Part shown: positions 1 to 4,245 of the stretch, one piece after another
Position numbering within the stretch: position 1 is the stretch's first letter
How the letters are laid out: every line of letters starts with the position of its first letter
Source: Gemmatimonadota bacterium
Lineage (GTDB): Bacteria > Gemmatimonadota > Gemmatimonadetes > Longimicrobiales > Gaopeijiaceae
NCBI GenBank assembly: GCA_003695865.1
Contig: RFGQ01000606.1
Coordinates: forward strand, 1 to 5,317
Direction of reading: 5' to 3'
Length of the DNA: 5,317 nucleotides
The notes under the pieces: model-generated
The model's input: only the letters and a program-made list of their open reading frames with translations
What the model was told of the DNA's origin: nothing
Database searches by the model: none
Program-made: the position numbers and the translations under genes

Positions 1-945
1 CGTCTCGGGCGCGATCACGTCCAGGAGGTCCCCCTCCTTCGCCTTCTTGGGATCCGGGAACGGGGGCAGCCCCACGCGCCGGAAGTACCACTCCCTGGCC
101 CGGTAGTGCTCTTCGGGAGTCATCGGGCGCTCCTCGCCCGGCAAGCGGTGCTCCCGCAGCTTCACCAGGCCCTCGGGATCGATCCGGTAGACCACGCCTA
201 CCGAGCGCTTCCCGTCCACGTGCACCAGCAGCGTGTCGCCGATCACCCATGAGCCGCCCGCGGGGCCGAGATTCCAGGTCGGGACCGTCAGCATAACGAG
301 TGAGTCGATCCCGCTCCACCTGCGCCAGAAGGGCCGTCCGTCTAACACGGCAACCGTGTCGGGCCGCTCCCCCGCCTTCCACATTAATACAAGATGATCG
401 GTGATGCTTTCACTTGGCCGCGATTCCCCGACCAAACCGGTCCACGCGATCCACCAACCGGCCTGGGTTCTCCAGACCCGGTTTCCGGCAAAGAACCGAT
501 TCCCTTCAGGACCCCTCACTCGCTCGGTGTTCAGGTGCTCACCCGGCGATACGTAATCCGAAAAACGGTCCTGCGCGATATCGAAGATTCGAAACCCTTC
601 TCCAAGCGGGGTTACTGTCGCCGGCCGCGCCCATTCCCCGGGCCCGCTGCCGACGCCCCCCAACTCCCCCAGGTACTCGCCCTCGAGCGAGTACATCCGC
701 ACCTCGGGCAGGGCGATGTCGATCGCGATGACATGGTTGCCCACGACGGCAGCGTCACTGATCCGCATCCAGTCCGTCCCCGGCGGGCCGTCGATCTCCC
801 CCTGCTCCCAGACCACGTGGGAGGGGTGGATCTGCTGGGCGGTGAGGGAGGGGGGTCCGCCGACGAGCAGCGATACGCCGACGGCAAGCACGCCGATGGC
901 ATGTTTCAAGGTAGATCGGAAACCGAAGGGTGGAGAGATGCTCAT
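1..945 (-). CDS. Exported 6-bladed beta-propeller-like protein, C-terminus cut by window edge
   Basis: The minus-strand frame is open for 315 codons from ATG 945 and runs off the window, so the stop is not seen. Residues 14-37 form a hydrophobic signal peptide (charged start around KH, core AIGVLAVGVSLLVGG) ending SLTAQ, so the mature protein should be exported. Residues 84-108 carry the pattern MYSLEGEYLGELG, then GSGPGEW and a proline. This matches the repeat signature of secreted 6-bladed beta-propeller (BF3164-like / NHL-like) proteins: strand, 'dG', strand, then G-x-GPGEf-x-x-P. Further blade-like strands follow near 116-131 and 231-262. A GAGG at 956-959 lies 10 nt before the ATG. TTG 909 (LKHAIG) would give a shorter, more typical signal peptide but has no ribosome site. 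The gene is the last visible member of a three-gene operon, 25 nt after the Cys-rich protein. Its A+T-rich stretch (about 380-620) and two TTA codons (187, 201) differ from the neighbours. Role unknown; binding or scaffolding outside the cytoplasm is inference. Confidence 0.85.
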   Translation of the reverse strand, partial: MSISPPFGFRSTLKHAIGVLAVGVSLLVGGPPSLTAQQIHPSHVVWEQGEIDGPPGTDWMRISDAAVVGNHVIAIDIALPEVRMYSLEGEYLGELGGVGSGPGEWARPATVTPLGEGFRIFDIAQDRFSDYVSPGEHLNTERVRGPEGNRFFAGNRVWRTQAGWWIAWTGLVGESRPSESITDHLVLMWKAGERPDTVAVLDGRPFWRRWSGIDSLVMLTVPTWNLGPAGGSWVIGDTLLVHVDGKRSVGVVYRIDPEGLVKLREHRLPGEERPMTPEEHYRAREWYFRRVGLPPFPDPKKAKEGDLLDVIAPET

Positions 946-970
946 GCCGGACGGACCTCGCTTCTGCGAT

Positions 971-1381
971 CTACTGCAACACGATCACGGACTGACGCGC
1001 CTCCGCCGCATCCTCCGCGGCGACTACGAAGCCCTCACAACTCGCGAGCCGGCCATGGTCCGCACGCGCCAGCACTCCAAGGGCGACTCGGCCCAGAGTC
1101 GGCCGAAGTGTACCTGCCGGCGATAGATCCAAGTCTCCGGGCAGATCTTGGTATGTCATGCCTGAGCAAATGCCACCTGAGAGCTGACAGAACCCACTTT
1201 CAACCTTACACTCCTCCCATGCCCAGCCCTGCATCCCCGGGTGGCAGAACTGCGTCCCATTTGGCTCGTTATGACAGTGCTCGGGACTCACACACTGAGC
1301 CTCGGCGTCGGCCGGGGCAACCAGCAACGCACCTGCCGCCAGTGCGAACAGCAGGGTACACGCCTGTAGGATCTTTCTCAT
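971..1381 (-). CDS. Small exported cysteine-rich protein, function unknown
   Basis: This encodes 136 residues. Residues 1-29 are a clear Sec signal peptide (MRK, hydrophobic core LLFALAAGALLVA, cleavage after AEA). It is not a lipobox, since the residues before C30 are AEAQ. The mature part has six cysteines in its first 45 residues (C30, C36, C46, C58, C65, C72; spacing C-x5-C-x9-C-x11-C-x6-C-x6-C), plus a lone C115 near the end. An even set of closely spaced cysteines in an exported protein suggests disulfides; cysteine/histidine metal binding (H35, H37, H47) is an alternative. The C-terminal half (about 77-136) lacks the cysteine cluster and is predicted to be mostly strands. The start is firm: ATG 1381 overlaps the stop of the upstream propeller gene by 4 nt (ATGA) and follows a perfect Shine-Dalgarno. 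I do not recognise a named family. Its place between two propeller-like genes resembles small exported peptides paired with propellers in Bacteroidetes (NVEALA/BF3164), but no homology is claimed. Confidence 0.82.
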   Translation of the reverse strand: MRKILQACTLLFALAAGALLVAPADAEAQCVSPEHCHNEPNGTQFCHPGMQGWAWEECKVESGFCQLSGGICSGMTYQDLPGDLDLSPAGTLRPTLGRVALGVLARADHGRLASCEGFVVAAEDAAEARQSVIVLQ

Positions 1382-2385
1382 GGTTCACCTCCTTCTGCAG
1401 GGGACGCGCGGGTCCCCGGGTGTTGGTCCTGCCAGGTCCACCGATACACGAGCACCTCTCCACCGTCTGTCGTGTCCCGGTATCCGAAGAGCACGCGCCG
1501 CTCCGGGCGCGAGGCGAAGAAGCCGAGGGTGCCCTGCATCGCCGTGATCTTCAGCACGGCTCCGTTCGCCGCGTCGAGTGCGACGAGCCGCCGTTCGGGC
1601 GAGCGAAGGTCCGCGACCGTGAGCAGCACCCGGTCGCAATCGAGCGAGACGGCCCCAACCACGAAGGGCGCCGCGCTGTCGGGGAACGCGCGAAAGAGCG
1701 GAGAATCGGCGACACGTCCGAGCACCTCGACGGCCTCGTCGGGCCCCAGCCGTACGACTTCGAAGGGCAGTCGGGTCCCGAACGCGAGGGCGCTGCCGTC
1801 CTCTCGGGGGCGCAGCCGCCAGTTGCCGTCCAGGTGCCAGACGCGACCTGGACGGTATTCGCTGCCCGTCCCGCGCTCCGCTCGAGTGACCTGGATCTCG
1901 CGCGCCGAGCCGGCGACCAGCCACAAAGTCCTGCCGTCGCCCACGGGCTCCGCGATTCGCAGCATCCGCAGGCTGTCGTCGATGGCGAGCGTGCGCCACA
2001 GGTCACTCCCGGCCGGCAACCCGAACACCTCATTGTCGGTATAGGCGAGTGCCAGTCCGCGACTGCCCGAGACCCCGCGGTAGATCCGCTGCAGATCCAG
2101 TCCGAGTCCGGGTCCGGGGACGGGCGCCCCCAGCCACGTCAGGGCTCCGTCCGGCCCTACGGCGAGAAACAGCGAGTCACCCAGCGGCGCGATCGCGCGC
2201 GGCGGAATCGGGAGTTCGGTGCGGTACACGCCCGCAAGTTCGAGTACGAGCGCCCGCTCGGGTGCGCAGGCCGCTCCGCGCGCCCGGCGCCACTCGAGCC
2301 CGGCCCCCGTCGCACCCACAGTGACGAGCACAACGAGTCCGGCGACCCAGCGCCGCCTGATGGATGTGTCGCCCTTCGGGTCCAC
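1378..2385 (-). CDS. Membrane-anchored propeller-like protein, function unknown
   Basis: This encodes 335 residues from a GTG start at 2385, with GAGGG at 2392-2396, 6 nt upstream. After a charged N-terminus (RRRW, 10-13) comes one hydrophobic helix at about 14-30 (VAGLVVLVTVGATGAGL) followed by RR. This fits an uncleaved signal anchor that places the rest outside the cytoplasm. The remainder is a succession of short strands with 'LGDSLFLAVGPDGALTWLG'-type turns: 63-86, 109-133, 151-167, 181-212, 239-273 and 289-316. This is the periodicity of a beta-propeller, diverged enough that no GPGEF signature remains. Only C40 and C250 are cysteines. It is the first gene of the operon, overlapping the Cys-rich protein gene by 4 nt. 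Its G+C content is very high, unlike the A+T-richer last gene. The family assignment rests on strand pattern and on the companion propeller gene, so it is tentative. Confidence 0.78.
   Translation of the reverse strand: MDPKGDTSIRRRWVAGLVVLVTVGATGAGLEWRRARGAACAPERALVLELAGVYRTELPIPPRAIAPLGDSLFLAVGPDGALTWLGAPVPGPGLGLDLQRIYRGVSGSRGLALAYTDNEVFGLPAGSDLWRTLAIDDSLRMLRIAEPVGDGRTLWLVAGSAREIQVTRAERGTGSEYRPGRVWHLDGNWRLRPREDGSALAFGTRLPFEVVRLGPDEAVEVLGRVADSPLFRAFPDSAAPFVVGAVSLDCDRVLLTVADLRSPERRLVALDAANGAVLKITAMQGTLGFFASRPERRVLFGYRDTTDGGEVLVYRWTWQDQHPGTRASPAEGGEP
1385..1394 (-). promoter_or_regulatory. Perfect extended Shine-Dalgarno for the Cys-rich protein
   Basis: The minus strand reads AAGGAGGTGA, complementary over all ten bases to the usual 16S rRNA 3' tail. 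Its GGAGG core lies 6 nt before ATG 1381. It is embedded in the last codons of the upstream propeller-like gene (encoding EGGEP). Together with the ATGA stop/start overlap, it predicts efficient, coupled translation of the small protein, likely stronger than that of either propeller gene. Confidence 0.85.
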
Positions 2386-2532
2386 TGCTCGCCCTCGGCC
2401 AGAGGTCCGGGCACCCCCCGGGGGCGGGCGGGCGCCCTCACCCGCAGCCTAGGCTCATCCCAGCGCTCTCCACCATCACCAAACGCGAACGATCGTAACC
2501 GAAAGCGAACGGATGCTCGGGCGCAGGCCCTT
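2386..2532 (-). promoter_or_regulatory. Control region of the propeller/Cys-peptide operon
   Basis: This is 147 bases between the AraC-type gene stop and the GTG of the first operon gene. It holds the 20-bp-spaced direct repeat (2482-2511) and a very G+C-rich leader with two palindromes, CCCCCGGGGG (2415-2424) and GGGCGCCC (2430-2437), just before the ribosome site. A possible -10 (TACGAT on the minus strand, 2492-2497) lies between the repeat copies, but no good -35 partners it. I see no T-tract terminator for the AraC-type gene, so read-through into the operon is possible. Confidence 0.4.
2482..2511 (-). repeat. Two-copy direct repeat, candidate AraC-family operator
   Basis: The plus strand carries AACGCGAACG (2482-2491) and AAAGCGAACG (2502-2511), matching at 9 of 10 bases with starts exactly 20 bp apart, about two helix turns. 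AraC-family proteins typically bind direct half-sites about 21 bp apart, one per subunit. The repeat lies about 100-125 bp upstream of the operon start and directly downstream of an AraC-type gene. The repeat itself is visible; its use as an operator is inference. Confidence 0.45.
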
Positions 2533-3195
2533 TCAGGCGCTGGAGCGGCCCAGATGGGCGAAGAGAGCAGCCCACTGAACGAAGAGGTCGTCCGGTTCGA
2601 GGCTGCTCGGGGTCACACCGGCGACGCGCCGGCAGAACCGCGAGAACGACGGGCCGCACGACAGCCCGACGCAGCGGGCCAGCTCGTGCACCGTTCGGCG
2701 GCCGCGGCACCGATGCTCCAGCGCTTCGATCAGGCGCATCCGGGCCAGGACGTCACGAAGCACCACACCGCGTCGACGCGCGACAAGCTGAAGGTGGCGT
2801 ACGGTGCAGCCCACCCGGTCGGCAAGGGCGCCCACCCGCCAGGCCTCGGCGGCGCCCGCGCCGCACGTGTGGACTCGCGCCTCTTCCCCTCCCATTCCAC
2901 GGACGGCGGCCAGTCGCACGACGGCGGACACGGCGCCCAGCTCGGCCCCGGCCGGACCCGCAAGCACATGGAGCATCCACCGGCGCAGGGTGAGCGACCG
3001 CTCCAACCTCACGGTGTCGAGCAGGCGGGCGTCCTCGATGCCGAGCACGAAGAGTGCGTCCGGAGGCGCCGCAGGTGGCGCCGGGGTGGCGCGCCCGTCG
3101 GGCACGACCACCCACTTGATCCTCTCCACCGGGAAGGAAGGAAGGAAGGAAGCCTTCGCTCGCCGTGTCGGGCCCCAGGAGCACGGCGAGCGCAT
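2533..3195 (-). CDS. AraC-type transcription regulator, DNA-binding part as now in frame
   Basis: This frame encodes 220 residues, of which the last 105 form an AraC/XylS double helix-turn-helix. The first HTH lies around WRVGALADRVGCTVRHLQ (residues 120-137 of this frame). The second is RTVHELARCVGLSCGPSFSRFCRRVAGVTPSSL-like (about 167-199), with the family's A-x-x-x-G-[FL]-S spacing, F-x-x-x-F/R core and G-x-[TS]-P-x-x close. The frame opens at ATG 3195 without a convincing ribosome site, and its first residues (MRSPCSWGPTRRAKAS) look non-native. The true N-terminus lies upstream in another frame (start 3400), and the two frames meet at the GGAA repeat 3132-3152. Removing one 4-base unit gives a continuous 287-aa protein with the HTH at about 186-266. 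The N-terminal half then resembles a receiver-like alpha/beta fold. It could be a phase-variable regulator in its OFF state, a pseudogene, or an assembly error. Internal restart at 3195 would yield the HTH part alone. Confidence 0.8.
   Translation of the reverse strand: MRSPCSWGPTRRAKASFLPSFPVERIKWVVVPDGRATPAPPAAPPDALFVLGIEDARLLDTVRLERSLTLRRWMLHVLAGPAGAELGAVSAVVRLAAVRGMGGEEARVHTCGAGAAEAWRVGALADRVGCTVRHLQLVARRRGVVLRDVLARMRLIEALEHRCRGRRTVHELARCVGLSCGPSFSRFCRRVAGVTPSSLEPDDLFVQWAALFAHLGRSSA
3132..3152. repeat. Tetranucleotide simple repeat (GGAA)5 plus one base
   Basis: There are five perfect GGAA units plus a G on the plus strand, read as TTCC units in the regulator gene. The tract is inside the coding region exactly where the two halves of the AraC-type gene lose a common frame. 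Loss of one unit (4 copies) or gain of two (7 copies) restores the frame; 5 or 6 copies do not. In-frame tetranucleotide tracts are the classic substrate of slipped-strand switching in contingency loci. Confidence 0.9.
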
Positions 3196-3400
3196 CGAGG
3201 GGCTCCGCAGCGGTGCCCCCGCCGCCGGGCGCAGCGGGCGGCGTCTTCCCCGGACCGACTTCCCGGACCGGCCAGGACGCCGGAAAGATGGAGCGCAGCA
3301 CGTGTGCCCCCGGCGCCCCCCGCCCGGTCACCACACCCACGCGGGGCAGCAGATCGGAGGGATCGGACGACAGGAGCGGCGCTCCCGACCAGATAGGCAT
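3132..3400 (-). pseudogene. 5' part of the AraC-type regulator, out of frame with the HTH part
   Basis: ATG 3400 opens a frame encoding MPIWSGAPLLSSDPSDLLP, VGVVTGRG, a helix-like GAHVLRSIFP, and PLDALAVLLGPDTASEGF up to the tetranucleotide repeat. In the sequence as given this frame continues past the repeat as Arg/Gly/Pro-rich nonsense to a stop at 2753 (215 aa, no HTH). One repeat unit fewer gives ...GFLPSFPVERIKWVVVPDG and joins the AraC frame. The strand-helix-strand order (VGVV, PVREV, LDALAVLLG, then KWVVVPDG and DALFVLG beyond the repeat) suggests a receiver-like sensory domain. The usual acidic phosphorylation pocket is not evident, with D69 the only candidate. Confidence refers to this being the genuine N-terminal half. 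Confidence 0.72.
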
Positions 3401-3436
3401 ACCATCTTAGATAGTCTGCGCATCCTGGAACCGCAA
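3401..3436 (-). promoter_or_regulatory. Possible promoter of the AraC-type gene, perhaps leaderless
   Basis: On the minus strand TTGCGG (3431-3436) and TATCTA (3408-3413) are separated by 17 bp, in an A+T-rich patch within otherwise G+C-rich DNA. Seven bases separate the -10-like box from ATG 3400, and no Shine-Dalgarno precedes that ATG, so transcription may begin at or next to the start codon. Each box matches consensus at only about three of six bases. Confidence 0.3.
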
Positions 3437-3438
3437 AC

Positions 3439-3473
3439 ACGCAGCCGCCGCCCGGCAGGGGCGACGGCTGCGT
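3439..3473 (-). terminator. Strong hairpin after the YvlD-like gene
   Basis: Arms 3439-3453 and 3459-3473 (starting ACGCAGCCG, mirrored by CGGCTGCGT) pair at 14 of 15 positions with one mismatch and a 5-base loop. It lies 76 bases beyond the stop of the minus-strand membrane-protein gene and before the AraC-type promoter region. Only a short T run (GTGTTTGC) follows on the minus strand, so termination efficiency is uncertain, but position and stability fit a terminator. Confidence 0.65.
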
Positions 3474-3548
3474 GTCGTGCGCGATCGTGCAGGCCCGGCG
3501 GCCGCGCCGCGCGGGGGCGCACCCGGCCGCGCCAGGACCGCATCGGGG

Positions 3549-3890
3549 TCAGAGCCCGAACACGGCGCCCACCACGAAGTTCATGACGGCCAGTGTGAGG
3601 CTGCCCTTCAGCGCGGCGCCGAAGCCCTCCACCTCGAAGCCGTCGACGAGCGCGGCGGCCAGCATGAACATGAGCGCGTTCACCACGATCAGGAACAGGC
3701 CGAGTGTGAGGAAGGTGACGGGCAGGGTGAGGAACACGAGGATCGGCTTGACGAAGGCGTTCACCAGCCCCAGGCCGAGCGCCCCGAAGAGCGCGGCGCG
3801 CCCGTCGCGCACGTCGATCCCCGAAATCATCTGTCCCACAACGTAGAGCAGGCCGGCGCTCACCAGCACATGCACGACGAACTCGATCAT
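3549..3890 (-). CDS. YvlD / phage-holin-4 family four-helix membrane protein
   Basis: This encodes 113 residues, the usual length for this family (Phage_holin_4_2, PF04020; YvlD-like). Four hydrophobic helices are visible at about 4-21, 32-49, 52-80 (region with PVTFLTLGLFLIVVNALMFML) and 92-112. Family hallmarks are the GLVNAFVKPILVFLTLPVT stretch after helix 2, the NALMFMLAAALVDGF end of helix 3, and the final AL.GSLTLAVMNFVVGAVFG. Despite the name, these proteins are widespread chromosomal inner-membrane proteins of unknown or envelope-stress-related function, and nothing here suggests a prophage: no lysin or phage gene is nearby. ATG 3890 is supported by AGGGAG (3900-3905), 9 nt upstream. 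It looks monocistronic, with the hairpin at 3439-3473 behind it and the divergent PAS gene on the other side. Confidence 0.92.
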   Translation of the reverse strand: MIEFVVHVLVSAGLLYVVGQMISGIDVRDGRAALFGALGLGLVNAFVKPILVFLTLPVTFLTLGLFLIVVNALMFMLAAALVDGFEVEGFGAALKGSLTLAVMNFVVGAVFGL

Positions 3891-3961
3891 CGCTCATCAC
3901 TCCCTATGGAAGGACCGCAGGGGCGGCGCGGCCGCCCTCCGCCCTCCCCTTCGGACGTGAT

Positions 3962-3988
3962 CGGGCCCCGAAAGGTTTCTCGGGCCCG
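3962..3988. repeat. Inverted repeat in the leader of the YvlD-like gene
   Basis: CGGGCCC (3962-3968) is mirrored by GGGCCCG (3982-3988), and within it GAAA (3970-3973) is mirrored by TTTC (3976-3979) with two central bases. As DNA it is a near-symmetric 27-bp element. As RNA from the minus strand it would form a stable hairpin 72-98 bases before the YvlD-like start codon. Operator or leader structure cannot be decided from sequence. Confidence 0.5.
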
Positions 3989-4012
3989 CTCCGGTGTCAC
4001 GTTCCTTTCTCT

Positions 4013-4040
4013 TGCTCGGGGGTCTTCGGGTCCCTAGCAT
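4013..4040 (+). promoter_or_regulatory. Possible promoter of the PAS gene
   Basis: TTGCTC (4013-4018) and TAGCAT (4035-4040) are 16 bp apart on the plus strand. The -10-like box keeps the TA....T frame and four of six consensus bases, while the -35 box matches three. It would give a leader of about 200 bases before ATG 4246. It overlaps the inverted repeat at 4016-4049, which would suit repression. Confidence 0.3.
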
Positions 4041-4049
4041 GACCCCCGA
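4016..4049. repeat. Perfect 9-bp inverted repeat overlapping the possible promoter
   Basis: TCGGGGGTC (4016-4024) and GACCCCCGA (4041-4049) are exact reverse complements separated by 16 bases. The half-sites lie 25 bp apart start to start, at the -35 and just past the -10 of the possible PAS-gene promoter. It could be an operator for a dimeric regulator or an RNA hairpin. Confidence 0.55.
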
Positions 4050-4211
4050 CTCCAGACAGGCTGCATGGATTCCCGCTCGCCTCCGGGCGCGGAGCGGCGC
4101 GCACGCGACGGGCCCCGGCCCCCAGGACGGGCGAAGGGCCAGGCAGTGGGGTGCCGCCGGACCCGGTGGGCGCTCCAGACCGGGCACCAGCCGCTCGCCC
4201 GGCGGCTTGGG

Positions 4212-4228
4212 CTCGGTGGAGAACCGAG
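4212..4228 (+). repeat. Small hairpin just before the PAS gene ribosome site
   Basis: CTCGGT (4212-4217) pairs with ACCGAG (4223-4228) around a GGAGA loop. It ends 6 bases before the AAAGGAG ribosome site. The loop itself contains GGAG. Confidence 0.4.
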
Positions 4229-4245
4229 ACCGCGAAAGGAGCCTC

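Larger units (their letters stand above)
3901..4245. other. Divergent intergenic region with inverted repeats
   Basis: About 345 bases lie between the minus-strand YvlD-like gene and the plus-strand PAS gene. They hold the two ribosome sites, inverted repeats at 3962-3988, 4016-4049 and 4212-4228, and one possible plus-strand promoter. A frame in phase with the PAS gene stays open from ATG 4039, but it would encode a Gly/Arg/Pro-rich stretch without a ribosome site, so I treat the region as non-coding. Confidence 0.6.

Noticed and set aside
394..3396. A plus-strand open frame of 1000 codons covering most of the left half
   Set aside because: It is antisense to four genes with clear signal peptides, ribosome sites, an operon overlap and an AraC HTH. 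Its translation is low-complexity Arg/Pro/Gly/His-rich without domains, as expected from the complement of G+C-rich coding sequence.
3549..3890. Holin of a prophage lysis cassette
   Set aside because: The family is named phage holin 4 but is mostly chromosomal (YvlD-like), and no lysin, spanin or other phage gene is nearby.
4039..4245. Upstream extension of the PAS protein from ATG 4039
   Set aside because: It is in frame but would add 69 residues rich in Arg, Gly and Pro with no ribosome site, whereas ATG 4246 has AAAGGAG.
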